From Icerya purchasi (lineage: Eukaryota; Arthropoda; Insecta; Hemiptera; Monophlebidae), in contig CM077115.1 of NCBI GenBank assembly GCA_039619475.1, forward strand, positions 224,239,291 through 224,303,290: a stretch of DNA of 64,000 nt, read 5' to 3'. Shown here piece after piece: positions 1 to 11,101 of the stretch (position 1 is the first letter of the stretch; each line of letters begins with the position of its first letter). The position numbers were made by a program, and so were the translations under genes. The notes under the pieces are model-generated. The model was not told where the DNA came from and did no database searches. It saw only the letters and a program-made list of their open reading frames with translations.

Positions 1-703
1 GCGTTATTTCCCCTTTCCGTCATTATATCGACAACTTTAATTGATGCAGCTATACTTAAATTCAAAGGTAGTTAAAAAGCAAGCCTTCGTTCTTTCTAGC
101 CGAATAAAGAATGACTTCTTTTAAATTCCGAACCCGGGATTGTTACTAGTTTAGGCCTTCACATCGTTTCGTAATTTAAAACATTACCCTCTTTTAATAA
201 AATCTTCAACAAGTCTCTTGAGAGTTTATTTTAATCTATGAATATGTCTGAATACAGACAAAACCGGTCGGACAATTTTACATTATACTACACGATTTGA
301 AATACTCGTACATTTTTAATTGTTTATAAATATTTTTAAATAGTTCAGAAAAATATATATTTCTAGTGAATTTTTATATGTTGAAATGTCGATATACTCG
401 TATGTGTGTGAAAAACAATGAGTTCAGATAACGCAATACAACATTAAGTAACTGCATGCGGTTAATTTCATTTATTTACTATACATTTCCCTTAAAAATA
501 TTTCTCATTCACTCTTCAAAAATCTCCCGACCATCGCGCTCTTTAGCTATATCTGTAATTTCTTTAAAACCGCATCCACCGATTTTTTGAAACTTTTTTA
601 TCGTCAATTTTTACTACTAAGAAGATTTTTTTCCTGATTTATTTCCATCTGCTTCGGAAAAAAATTCCCCGAAAATATCATCTCGATTTCGTACTGTTAC
701 TTT
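1..703. other. AT-rich stretch without a recognised gene
   Basis: No open frame of useful length and no recognisable motif. It is the left flank of the LINE insertion; its last bases lead into the 12-bp target duplication at 704-715. Confidence 0.5.
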
Positions 704-3031
704 AAAATGGTCGTAATTGTCCCTATTCCTAAGAAAAGTTCTTCCTTACGCCCCATCTCCTTGGCATCCTGCATCAGAAAATTGTTTGAGGGTATGCTAA
801 ACAAGCGTCTTGTCTGGTGGTTGGAACACCATAATGTGCTTCCCTAACAATATGTTCGGCTTTCGGCCTGGTATCGGCCCTCCTGATTGTATCAGTCTTT
901 TTGTGTCTCATTTATATAAGTCCTTTATCCAAAAACATTATACTCTGGCTTCCTTCATCGATGTTTCCTGTGCTTTCGGCAATGTTCATCTCCCAACTTT
1001 AAGAGATAAAATGACAGCAATTAACATTCCAGTGAATTTCACTTCCCTTGTTATTAAGCTCATGTCCAATCGTTCTATCCACCTCTCTCCGCCATTATTT
1101 GACACTTCTAGAAAGGTTTTCTGCGGTCTTCCTCAAGGTTCCTCCCTCGGTCCTACTCTTTTTAACATTTATACTGCTAGTATCGCTTCCCTTAAATTCC
1201 CACTCTTTATTCTTTGCCGATGATATTTTGCTTTTTTCCTCGTTCCCACGATATTGACGCAGCTAATGATGCTCTCAAATCGTTCCTCAATTTCCTTGAA
1301 AGTGCTCTTGCCTCAATTAACCTTTCGATTTCTCCTTCTAAGTCCTCCTGCGTTGTATTTACCCTTCGCCCTTATAACCCTGCTTCTGTTAATTTATCCT
1401 TAAATAGCACAGCTATTGCTCGTGTTAATTGCTTTCGTTATCTCGGTATCTTTCTCGATAGTCGTTTGACTTTTTCCGAACATATTAAATATCTTTCCTC
1501 CTCCTCTACTAAACGGTTGAACCTGCTGAAGGCCCTGTCTCCGACTAAATGGGGTGGTGACCCTTTCATTCTTATTCTTCTATATAAATCCATCGTCCGC
1601 TCCAAGCTTGATTACTGTTCGTTCATTTATGCCTGCGCTTCCAAATCCCGTCTCTCTAAACTTGATGTGATCCAAAATTCTTGTCTTCTGTCTCGGTGCT
1701 CTTAAATCCTCTCCTATTCCAGCATTGCTTGCTGAATCGAATGTTCCTCCCCTGTCTATTCGCAGATCTTATTTGGGCTATCGCTTCCTTGCTAAACGTC
1801 TTTCTCTCTCATCTTCTTCTCTCATTTTTTCCTACCTTTCAATTTCTCGGAATTGGCGCTTTGTGCCTAGGAAAATTCCTATCCTGTCCCTTATTTCTCT
1901 CCGTCTTAGTTCATTTTGGCCGTATACAATTTCCTTTAATAGTCTGCCTTATTTTTCCTTTAACTTCAGCGATCTCTGCCATCCTCCCAGAGTATTTATT
2001 TCGCCTACACTTGCAAAATCTCTCCCTCCAGCTGTAATTAAACAGGAATTCCACAGTATTGTCAATTCTCTCTTCCCTTCTCATGTTACCATTTTCACTG
2101 ATGGTTCTAAGGGGCCTGATGGGGTTGGTGCTTCTTTTATTCTTCCAGACTATAACTTCTCTGAATCCTTCTGTCTTCCTTCTTTCTGTTCCATATTTAC
2201 AGCCGAGCTAATGGCTATTTTACGTTCCATTATTTTTATCTCCTCCAATCGTCTTTCTTCCGAGTTTCTGATCATATCCGACTCCATGAGTGCTCTTCAA
2301 GCCATCTCTTCTCCTCTTCCTAATCATTCCTGTGATTTTTCTATTCTCCGCATACGTTCTCTCATTCGGACTCTTTCTTCTCTTTCCATAGGATATCTAT
2401 ATTGACTTGCTGTGGGTTCCTGGTCATTCTAGCATCTCAGGTAATAAGATGGCTGATTCTTTGGCTCGGGTTGCTGCTTCTTCTTCTACAGTCTTCTTCA
2501 AAAAAATCCCATCCTCTAATCTCTTGCCTTTGTGTAAACATTTTCATCTCAGATTTTGGTCGAATATGTACCCTTCCTCCTTTTCTAATTGTCGCTCCTT
2601 TTATCTGTCAGTTCAGCCTAATCTTCCTTCAAATCCTTGGTTCCTTCTGTTTCCTTCACTTCCTCGCTCTGTTGTTGTCTCCATTGTGCGTTTGCGCTTA
2701 AACCATTCCTTGCTACCTTCCTCACGCTTTCGCCTCTCGTTGACCTCTTCCCCATGTTGTCCTCTCCATTCAAACGATGCGGTTGTTTGTGACACCGATC
2801 ACGTGTTCTTTGAGTGCTCTGCTCTTTCGGTGGAGCGCTCGGCTCTATATTCCCACTTGCTTGGGCTGGGGCTTCCTGCTCCTTTTTGTGCTCGTTATAT
2901 CCTGTCTTTTCCTTCTACACTTATTATCCCCTCCATTGTTTCCTTCTTATTAGCGATAGCTGATCGCCTCACTGTATAACTTTCGTTTTCCCTTAATTGT
3001 TTCTGGGTGAAGGTCCTCGGTTGACGAGCCC

Positions 3032-3071
<40 letters not shown>

Positions 3072-3076
3072 TCGTA
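704..3076 (+). mobile_element. 5'-truncated LINE (family A, I/R1-like with RNase H) with 12-bp TSD
   Basis: A non-LTR retrotransposon copy lies between two identical 12-bp direct repeats (AAAATGGTCGTA at 704-715 and 3065-3076), the signature of target-primed insertion. The body starts inside the reverse transcriptase domain, so ORF1, the endonuclease and the 5' end are missing. The 3' end is a short UTR containing GGTTGACGAGCCCAATT followed by poly(A) at about 3036-3064. The same 3' tail recurs in inverted copies near 26.8 kb and 47.75 kb. The exact 5' edge may shift a few bases because the first LINE codons resemble the target. Confidence 0.85.
717..2979 (+). pseudogene. LINE ORF2 remnant: reverse transcriptase, RNase H, C-terminal Cys/His region
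   Basis: In life this protein would reverse-transcribe its own RNA at a nicked target and degrade the RNA strand. The frame is broken into pieces (810-1223, 1214-1705, 1725-2405, 2407-2979) by frameshifts and stops. In order one sees RT N-terminal residues (PIPKKSSSLRPISLASC near 720-775), motif A (FIDVSCAF near 955), motif B (CGLPQGSSLGPTLFNIY near 1122), the catalytic FADD (about 1218-1229, in another frame), then RNase H with FTDGSK near 2095, ISDS near 2275 and a WVPGHSSISGNKMADSLA stretch near 2413-2465. A Cys/His-rich end with CDTDHVFFEC near 2790-2816 follows, and the protein stops at 2979. Upstream domains are lost. It is clearly dead but well preserved. Confidence 0.85.
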
Positions 3077-3989
3077 GTAGTAAAGCCAAGCCTATTCTGG
3101 ATAAAAAAAAAAAAATCGATATATTAGCACGCGCTTATTCATACACAGGTTTTTTTTAAATTTTTTCCTACAATGACACTATTGCTAAATTTTTAATTGT
3201 AATAACCTATAATCGTTTTTTATATGTTGCATCGTGCGGTAAGACAATTCGTCGATACGCTAGTTCAACTTGTACTGCTAACGTTATGTTGTATCGTAAT
3301 TTGCATAAATATATTCTTTCTTTCTTCTTCTTCTTTTTCATACACACACACACACACACACACACGTTACTGTTGATGTTAAGTTAAAATCTGATTTAAT
3401 TCGTCTGGGAGCTCTATAAGCTGTTTTAGAGCCGCGGGACTGGGTCCAGTGAAAAACTCAATCCGTATTAGAAAACAGGAACACAGACCGTATCATATTT
3501 AAAGACATTACAGAGTGCGGTTGTAATTCCGTGTAACTAATTTCAGATATTTGAGAAATATCGCTGCGAGTCTGATGAAACTCTGCACCTACTATATCAC
3601 ATCGGCTACTAATAAATGTGTTTACACGTACACTTGAAGTGTCTTACGGATCACAAGTTGAGGGGCATCCGGTTATTAATATTTTACAAATCGTTACTTA
3701 AGATGATTTCCAGTATTATACGCCAGCGATAGCGTTATAGTTCCTAAAGTAGTACGAGACTTTAAAATGTGTTTTGGGATACTTCTTAAATCGACTCTAG
3801 AGCTTGATAACTAGAAATTGTATAACCGACGCGATTTTGAACTGGCCTTAATTTTTCCAGATGTGTGTTACGTATTCACAAAATACGAACATTCAATAAG
3901 GTGCTTCTGTCAGCGACTATTGCCGCGGTATGTAAAACCGACTACTTACTTCATGCCAATTCCATTCAACGTGAATAACACATATCATA
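3077..3989. other. No gene recognised; (AC)n microsatellite at 3342-3365
   Basis: AT-rich sequence with a 12-unit AC dinucleotide run. A 74-codon frame from 3818 has no recognisable family and runs into the next LINE relic. Confidence 0.5.
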
Positions 3990-5620
3990 TATTGCATATA
4001 AAAGAATCTCCTCTCAGAAACCCGCTGATTTTCGAAAACTAACGTCGTGGAGGGATTTTTGTGAAAAATTTAAAAGAAATACTCCTCTTAAACAGATTTG
4101 GAATTTATCGAAACGGTTTAAAACTAAGTATACCCAGTCAAGGGATACGAAAGATGGCAGCAGGTCGGAAGGTTTTACTCGCACTATCGCACCATCTTAC
4201 GTTGCTTCTGTTAGAAGAAGCGATTGGCCCAATTCAATATTTATATACCTCCGATCCTTAACATTCAGTTACACCTCGTAACTCATCTATCCTGACATAT
4301 GCTGATGACTGGTTCACAGCAAATCTGGTAGTACTACAAACTGTATAAACTAGAATCAACAAGCAGTATGAGAATGCTTAATGATCTGCTTGAGAAAGCT
4401 GGGCTAGAAATATTTACCTCTAAATCAACACCTATCATTTTTACCATGAAAAAGTTCAACTCTCAAGAACATTTTATCGAAATATCCACAACGAGGCTAT
4501 TGCAGCAAAACCTTAAATATTTAGGATCGTACTTGGATTCAAAACTTACCTGGGCTAAACACATTCAAACTTTATGTAATAATTGTGCTATGATAATAAA
4601 TTCCTTCAAGTCTGTATGTAATACAATTTGGGTCAGTGACCCGATAATTTTTAGTTTACTCTATAAATCCTTAATTCGCTCAAAGCTGGATTATGGATCC
4701 ATTTTTTATGGTTCGGTTTCTAGAACGAATTTAAATAAACCGGAGAAACTTTTAAACTGGATTATTAGGCTGATGTAACGTCCGAACAGCTCCGATACCG
4801 TGTCTACCCCATGTGAAAACCCATCTCTCTCCTTTATTTATTAGGAGTTTTAGCAGATAGGTTTCTAGTGAAATTATGCAATTGCCAGTTCTATTTACCG
4901 TTAGTTACCTTTAGAGTTAGTATTGAGTGGAAATTTGTTGATTTCAAAAAGCCTAAACTGTCAAGTAACCTTAAATTGAAGATATTATGCATCCCGTCGC
5001 TTTACTTTACATTTCACTATGATATAAACTTTTTACAGCTAGATATTGATACGAGATTATTTCAAGAACTGAAAAACCAAAACCTTTCGCTTCATATCAT
5101 TGATTTGCGATTTAATTATCTAAATAAAATAATCATTATCACGATTGGATTATAATTTTCGCTGATGGTTCTAAAATCAAGGAACTTGGTAGCGCAGTAG
5201 ACGCAGCTTTTTTTTATCAAAGGAATAACGTTACAGAAGTTTAAGCTGCCGCCGCCAGAGGCGACAGTCTATGCTGATAAACTATTGGCTATAGATAAGG
5301 CTTTACAGCTTTTAACAATCTCGCTCGATGCCGACAAAAGATACATATCTTATATTCACTGTCAGCGATGCAATGCTATGCACTTAGCTATAAATTACAC
5401 CCGCTGGTATACGAAATAAAAAATAAATGTCTTAAGATAATTAATAAAGGAACGAATTTGAAATTTTGTTGGATTCCCTGTGAAATAAAGGGAAATGATA
5501 ATGTTGATCTATTGACCAAGGAAGCTGCGCTTCCGGATGGGTCCCATATTTCCATTCTTTCTACTGTTTTTTTGGGGAAAATTAAAAGAAACTATTGACA
5601 GAATTGGATAAATATAAAGA
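3990..5620 (+). pseudogene. LINE reverse transcriptase and RNase H relic (family C)
   Basis: The frame near 4040-4260 reads SWRDFCEKFKRNTPLKQIW, typical of the linker between endonuclease and RT. RT motifs A and B are missing, apparently through deletion, but the catalytic YADD is readable near 4299-4310. The 4368-4778 frame holds the conserved post-palm region (LKYLGSYLDSKLTWAKHI, LLYKSLIRSKLDYGSIFYG). RNase H begins with IFADGSKIKELGS near 5155-5195 and ends near 5470-5530 with FCWIPCEIKGNDNVDLLTKEA, equivalent to the WVPSH...GNE.AD motif. Many stop codons separate these pieces. The clade is uncertain; RNase H points to the I/R1/LOA side rather than Jockey or RTE. Confidence 0.7.
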
Positions 5621-6226
5621 ACAGCTCAAATTTTAGTATAGGTATTATAATACCGTCCAGCCAACTATCCCGTCAAGACCATGGAATTATCGTGTGCCGC
5701 TAATTATCCCTAAGAGGCTTATTAGGAATGTTGTTACCTTGATGTCGTCTTCATATGGGACATACGCGAGTTTCACCAAATTTTCATGGTCAAACGTCAA
5801 ATCTGATTCGCAGCGGTCACAATATTATTAGTTACTCGGAGGACATTGATTATCTGTTATTTTCTTGAAAATTATTGGACAGACGCAGAGATATGTTTTT
5901 CAGGGACTTAATTTCCTTGCTGGTTTTTTCTCTTTATAATGTTCAATATTTTTACTTTGTTGTAAGGACCAGGTTTCGGATGCTTTATTTTAGTTCATAG
6001 TCGATTGCAACATCATGGTTTAGATGGAATTTGTTTAAATTTTTATTTTTTCATTTTATTTTATCTGTTTACTCATTTTTATTTGATTTTATTTATTTAT
6101 TCATTTATTTTTTTTATTTTATTTCCTATGTTTGAAATAAGAAAGGTAGTTTCAGTTTAGAGTGAATTTGTGTTGAAAGTGGCCATATGGTTTAGATGCC
6201 GACCAAAAAAAAAAAAAAAAAAAAAC
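3990..6226 (+). mobile_element. Decayed LINE (family C) with poly(A) tail
   Basis: Coding relics of a second, unrelated LINE end in an AT-rich 3' region and a poly(A) run at 6205-6225. The copy is old: many stops, several frameshifts and at least one internal deletion. No clear TSD was found. Upstream parts (ORF1, endonuclease catalytic core) were not seen. Confidence 0.7.
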
Positions 6227-7795
6227 AGAGAAAAAAAGAAGGGATTGTTTTTTACCACGAATTGTTAGCAATTACTTAAACGGTAACCGACAAATTTTTT
6301 TCAATCTTTTAATTGCTAAAAACATTTAGTCCCTTTCTTGTTTTTATTTTTTAAGCAGACGCCGTTCCAAAACTAGCCGAGACGTAGGAACTGGAGCTTT
6401 TTCCGACGAACTCGATAGACTTTGCATTCAATTTGAAAATGTTTTCAGCGGGGAGTGCAATATTCGTCCCAAGCGCTTATTCTGGTAGCAAATAAGGATT
6501 TCACCTCAAATTACTTTATAACGTTAAATAAACTAAGCCACTATATGAATTTTTCGGAGAGAACAATCTTCACCTACTAGACACCGTTATTTTTTTCGGG
6601 GTATGGGAACCTCCCCACCAGCGAACAACCAAGTCGATTTTCTACTCATTAAAACGGATGTAAGTTTTAACTTCGAAACCAAATGTACCGTTCTGGAGAT
6701 CATCCAAAGATGCACGCAGAATTAAGCTCAACGATTATTTCCCTAAAACTTCCTCTCACACTTACACCGCATCCTGCCAACTGTACTTTTTTCAATTTTT
6801 CTACGGTTCCAAGTTCCCACTGTGATATGAGTGCAACATTTAAGTGTTGCGATATCAGGTAATATTCTAAACGAAAAAGTAAAAAAGCCAGGAGTTCGAA
6901 ATTGGACAGAATGACTTGGCTGTTTTATAGAGCAAACTTCACCGAGATCGTATCGAGGGATTATCAAAGTTTTCTTTTTAAATTTTTTAACTGATATGTA
7001 ATAAGTCCCGGCTGTCCTAGAAATGCTTAGTTGAGAAACTAACTGGGAAAAGTGCTGTAGAAAATCTTGTAATATCTGAAGCAATAAAAAATTTTTCTAA
7101 CGCCACTACATCAAACAAAATATATAAGAATTATTTCGATTATATACATACACATACATATAATACATTTATATATATATATATATGTGTGTGCGTGTGT
7201 GTGTGTGCAGAAAATAAATGAATTCCTGTCGCAGTTTACTGCACAACATGGTTGTTCCTACACTAAGGGTTTCTCCAAGAATCTGTATAGATTTATGTTG
7301 TGTCGTCTGAATGATGGCTTCGACAAAATTACCAAAATTTCAGAGGAGAAACTTATTATTCTTAGTCAATAATGGCTGATCAGAGCGTTGCAAAATAATT
7401 AAACTTTTTGAGCGGAAATGAAAATGATGTTTTGAGGCGGATACGTCTTATGGGGCTGGGTTGAATTTAAACTATTTTCTGTCATCGAGAAATACCCCGA
7501 AAAGGATTTTCACTTATACCAATCGGTAGTTCGGAAAGTATCTTTTTTTTTTTACGTTATGGTAAACATTTTATTCAGTTAAAATTAAAATTATTTTCAT
7601 CCATTTTTGTGTTTCTTTAATGCCAATACTTATAAAATAAACAAACGCTTGTACACAAATAAATATTGTTGACCAGTTTGGGATAACAGAGATCCATAAT
7701 CATGGCTTTATAAATTGGTAACATAAAATAAAGAAACAAAACGTAAACAAATATCAACTACTATAGTATCGCAATAAAAATTGATATTGTATAAT
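6227..7795. other. No gene recognised; (TA)n(TG)n at 7171-7208
   Basis: AT-rich sequence. The segment about 7678-7795 is an inverted, diverged copy of about 12080-12195, so it probably belongs to a dispersed repeat. Confidence 0.4.
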
Positions 7796-8327
7796 ATATA
7801 CTAGCTGTGCCCCACGGCTTCGCCCGGGTATTAAATCTGTACTTGGAAATTCATTAAAAAATTTTTGTTTTATCTGGAATTGTATTTACGTAAAGATTCT
7901 TTCTTTCTTTGAGAAACATGTTTATTACCGTCTAACAAAAAATAGTCTTCATGTTTCACGTTTAGCTGAAGATTGGCGATTTTTCTATAACCTGTCCATC
8001 GTAATCTAACAAAAAGTTTTGCTCAACTAAACAACACATACAGCCATCGTTTTGAAGAGGCCGAGTTATTCACACGGTGATCTCCCATAATTACACTTTT
8101 AAGAGAACATCTTCACTCATATATTTCAACCACTCTGTCTCGAGCGTTTTATTAAAATTAATTTATTACCACAACAGCAAACTACAGTAGTTGAGTAAAG
8201 ATTTTAATATTTCTTGTATCAAATTATTTTAAAAAAAAGTTAAACGGTTAATTTAAAAAATTTATACAGCGGTTTTGACCTAAAAGTTCGAATATTTGAC
8301 ATATCAGTTAAATACTCTATTTTATTT

Positions 8328-8573
8328 TTATATGTTCCCCATTAGGTCCAATAGTATATTGCTTAAATCTCTTCCAGTTTTTACAAACATATTGTACAAT
8401 ACATTTTCTTCTACTCCTAATAATTCATTATTATATAATAAATAAGATAGAGACGAAAACAAAGATGCACCATCCCTATCTGTGTATTTTACATAATGGG
8501 GAACTATTTCATCATCAACACATATTAATTCTACATTCATAATTACATATAACACGAACTTTTTTGTAAACAA
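8328..8573 (-). pseudogene. OTU-like cysteine peptidase fragment of a transposon protein
   Basis: This 81-codon open stretch reads VPHYVKYTDRDGASLFSSLSYLLY, resembling the region around the catalytic Cys of OTU-type proteases (usual form GDG.CLF.ALS) as found in transposon polyproteins, including Helentron-type Helitrons. Where the family has the nucleophilic Cys, this copy appears to have Ser (ASLFSSLSY), so it may be inactive or belong to a divergent non-catalytic group. A diverged sister stretch (VPHCAKYIDIDGA) lies on the plus strand near 16300-16350. Only a fragment remains; assignment rests on motif similarity. Confidence 0.45.
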
Positions 8574-8599
8574 CAGCGAAAAAATTTATTTTATCATTC

Positions 8600-8605
8600 A
8601 TCGAT

Positions 8606-8636
<31 letters not shown>

Positions 8637-9173
8637 TTTAAGAAGGGGTACTAAACCACTCGCTGCATGTAACTACCTAGGTTATCGCAGTGAGTGGACC
8701 CACGTTTAAAACAGACTCCTTAGCTCGCTAGCCTGAACGAAAGTCATAAGATTGTTCAAAGCAGTAGGGGTATTTGAGAGGATGTCTTCAATCGATGTGA
8801 TCTAGCCTCGTCGTAACCCATTTAGACGTGTGCATTTCAGCAAGATATGCGAAACTGACGGGTATTCATCGGTAGAACAAAGTGGGCGTGTACTTGGCTT
8901 TGGGGCTTGTTTGAGGATACAGTCGTGGAAAAAGGACGTATGTCCCGTTCTCAGGCGATTGATTGCCGAAAACACTTTGCGTTCTGTTCCGACTGGAGGC
9001 CACCATGGCTCCGTCGTAGGCTTCAGTTCCCTGAGGAAGGTCGACTGAGACATCCAGTCATGACTCCACTGTGCGAAGACCGTATCTGACAGGAAACCTC
9101 TCAGAGATAATGGACCAAAAGCAAATAACGGCATTGGGCACATCATGAATGACCGAGCGATCAGGATCGATAA
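8600..9173 (-). mobile_element. 5'-truncated LINE inserted in the dispersed repeat, 8-bp TSD
   Basis: A minus-strand insertion: its poly(A) tail appears as a T-run at about 8609-8635 and it is bounded by ATCGATAA at 8600-8607 and 9166-9173. The body of about 560 bp encodes the end of a LINE ORF2, including RLRTGHTSFFHDCILKQ and a C..C/H-type end (HILLKC), which follow RNase H in I/R1/LOA elements. The frame is open over most of its length. It interrupts the OTU-bearing element and so is younger than it. Confidence 0.7.
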
Positions 9174-9529
9174 TAACGCCATGCGCCAGCGATAAACATG
9201 GTTGCATTTCGATTAACATCGCACGATACACAAAAATTGCCACGAAAAGTAATTGGTGCTCAAAAAATAATGAAATTGTCAAATTTGTTTTTTTTTAATT
9301 GATTGATTAAATTATTTAATATAACAAATATTTATGTAAATAATTAAAACAAAAAGTATCCTATCTCTTAAGTTGGACCAAATTGCATGTACTTGCAAAA
9401 TTTTATAAAAATCGGTTAAGTAAATTCCGAGTTTATCCTGCACAAACATAAAGACAAGGGATTTTTATATATATATATATATATAGATGTATATGATATG
9501 TCTTAGTTAGGGGGGTCATTCCGAAATTG

Positions 9530-9656
9530 CGCCACAAAAAATGTAACAGAAGTGACGTCATCGATCACGTGGCCGGAAGTACACGCTGATCATCTGGAAG
9601 AAGTACATATGATACTTTTCCCATCATAAACTTTAGTAAGTATCACTGATGTGCAA
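9530..9656 (+). pseudogene. Endonuclease-like C-terminal fragment, copy 1
   Basis: A short relic whose translation (DHLEEVHMILFP...LVSITDVQ, then stop at about 9654-9656) parallels the end of the longer copy at 11.1-11.9 kb (DHLETKNYI...FLSITNVQ, stop). The nucleotide similarity continues past the stop into the 3' flank, where the mariner has inserted. It is the remnant of a duplicated or dispersed transposon gene. Confidence 0.45.
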
Positions 9657-9669
9657 TAAATACTATATA

Positions 9670-9698
9670 CACCCTGTCAAGAAAGTATCGGGAATTGT
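9670..9698. repeat. Mariner left inverted terminal repeat
   Basis: 29 bp, exact reverse complement of 10959-10987. It is the transposase binding and cleavage end on the side nearest the stop codon. Confidence 0.95.
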
Positions 9699-9717
9699 TA
9701 AATAAAACGAACAATTT

Positions 9718-10794
9718 TTAATTTTCATCCAAATTTATTTTGTCACCTTCAAAATAACATCCATTCGAAGCGATGCACATATGCCAACGCTTTTTCCACT
9801 CGGCAAAGCACTTCTGATAGGCGGTTTCCGGGATGGCCTTTAGCTCTCGCGTCGCATTCGTCTTGATGTCATCAATCGATTCGAAGCGCATTCCCCGTAG
9901 CGGAAATTTGAGTTTTGAGAATAGGAAGAAGTCGCAGGGTGCTAAATCTGGTGAATACGGCGGTTGTTCGATGATATTTACCGAGTGTTTGGCCAAAAAC
10001 TCATTCACAATTATGGCTTTGTGAGACGGCGCATTATCGTGATGGAGAATCCAAGAATTGTCGACCCACAAATCGTTACTTTTACGACGGATAGCCTCTC
10101 TCAAACGTCTCAAAACACTTAAGTAAAACTCTTTGGTGACTGTCTGTCCGGCTGGCACATATTCATAGTGTACCACGCCTCGAATATCGAAGAAAACAAT
10201 CAACATGATCTTCACTTTCGATCGGCTTTGGCGAGGTTTTTTCGGCTTTGGCGCGCCAATTGGCCGCCATTCGGACGATTGCTGGTTCGTAAGCGTGTCG
10301 TACTCGTACACCCATGTCTCGTCACCAGTAATTATCTTTTCCAAGAAGGTAGGATCCAAATTGGCTCGATCCAGCATGTCTGCAGCTACCTGTTCTCGGT
10401 ACTTTTTTTGAAAGAAATTCAGGTCTTTCGGAACAAGCCGAGCCGCAACGCGTTGCATACCCAATTTTTCGTGCACAATCGTACGTACGCTCTCGTGTGA
10501 CATGCCCAATCCATGAGCCATCTCTCTCAAGCTCACATGACAATTTTCAGCAACGATTTCCTTGATTTTATCGACGTTATCATCGGTCACACTCGTTGAA
10601 GGCCGTCCAGAGCGAGGCATGTCTTCGACCGTCTCCCGACCATCCTTGAACGCTCTGTACCACTCGTAAACCCGCGTTTTTGATAAAGCAGATTCACCAA
10701 AAGCCTTCTGTAACATTTTCAGTGTATCGGCACAAGAAATTTCGTTCGAAACACAGAATTTAACACAAGTACGTTGTTCAATATTTTCACTCAT
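9718..10794 (-). CDS. Mariner transposase, 358 aa, apparently intact
   Basis: The protein cuts the element out and inserts it at TA sites in the nucleus. Length is normal for mariner (about 345-360 aa). The N-terminal part (residues about 5-110) has two helix-turn-helix regions for ITR binding (ADTLKMLQKAFGESALSKTRVYEWYRAF-type region; VSLREMAHGLGMSHESVRTIV) separated by a GRPS linker (63-66). The linker RLVPKDL (119-125) replaces the classical WVPHEL. The catalytic triad is complete: D158 in GDETWVYEYD, D253 in HHDNAPSH and D288 in SPDLAPCDFFLF, with exactly 34 residues between the last two (D,D34D), the mariner hallmark. YSPDLAP is conserved. No stop or frameshift is present, so activity is plausible but not shown. 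The ATG at 10792-10794 is the natural start; upstream sequence to the ITR looks like 5' UTR. Confidence 0.97.
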   Translation of the reverse strand: MSENIEQRTCVKFCVSNEISCADTLKMLQKAFGESALSKTRVYEWYRAFKDGRETVEDMPRSGRPSTSVTDDNVDKIKEIVAENCHVSLREMAHGLGMSHESVRTIVHEKLGMQRVAARLVPKDLNFFQKKYREQVAADMLDRANLDPTFLEKIITGDETWVYEYDTLTNQQSSEWRPIGAPKPKKPRQSRSKVKIMLIVFFDIRGVVHYEYVPAGQTVTKEFYLSVLRRLREAIRRKSNDLWVDNSWILHHDNAPSHKAIIVNEFLAKHSVNIIEQPPYSPDLAPCDFFLFSKLKFPLRGMRFESIDDIKTNATRELKAIPETAYQKCFAEWKKRWHMCIASNGCYFEGDKINLDEN

Positions 10795-10958
10795 TGTAAA
10801 ACTTCGACAAAACCTTCAAGGTCGACTGATTTTAACAGCTGCTGTAAACACACTGGTTGACAGATCGCGCTAAAAATAGGCATCATAATACAAAACAGTT
10901 GTACCAACCTGGAAAAAAAAAATTATCTGCCTAGCTATTACCCGGGAGATTTAAATTG

Positions 10959-10987
10959 ACAATTCCCGATACTTTCTTGACAGGGTG
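10959..10987. repeat. Mariner right inverted terminal repeat
   Basis: 29 bp, exact reverse complement of 9670-9698, followed by the TA target copy. Confidence 0.95.
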
Positions 10988-11101
10988 TATGTTAAATGTA
11001 AAATAGTTTTTTATATTCCTTTTTCCTAGATGATTTAAATTCGTAGGAATTGTCTCTTTATACGTAATCTATTCTGAAAATTAAACCAGTTAGTGTGTGT
11101 C

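Larger units (their letters stand above)
7796..9490. mobile_element. Dispersed insect repeat with OTU-like fragment and nested LINE
   Basis: The left edge has ACTAGCTGTGCCCC followed by CGGCTTCGCCCGG, and the right edge has an AAAATCGGTTAAG-type segment running into (TA)n at about 9464-9486. Both resemble the conserved edges of high-copy repeats common in insect genomes; that resemblance is from memory, not a search. Inside are an OTU-like coding relic on the minus strand and a LINE inserted later with its own TSD. Boundaries are approximate. Confidence 0.45.
9668..10989 (-). mobile_element. Complete mariner element with perfect 29-bp ITRs and TA target duplication
   Basis: The element runs from 9670 to 10987 (1318 bp) and is flanked on both sides by TA (9668-9669 and 10988-10989), the required target of Tc1/mariner transposons. 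The termini are perfect inverted repeats of 29 bp beginning CACCCTGTCAAGAAAGTATC. A single uninterrupted transposase gene fills the interior, with 19 bp between stop codon and left ITR and 164 bp between the start and right ITR. Perfect ITRs and an unbroken gene indicate a recent insertion. A paralogous uninterrupted site lies near 11905-11960. Confidence 0.97.

Noticed and set aside
10168..10500. 110-aa plus-strand frame
   Set aside because: Antisense shadow of the mariner transposase gene.
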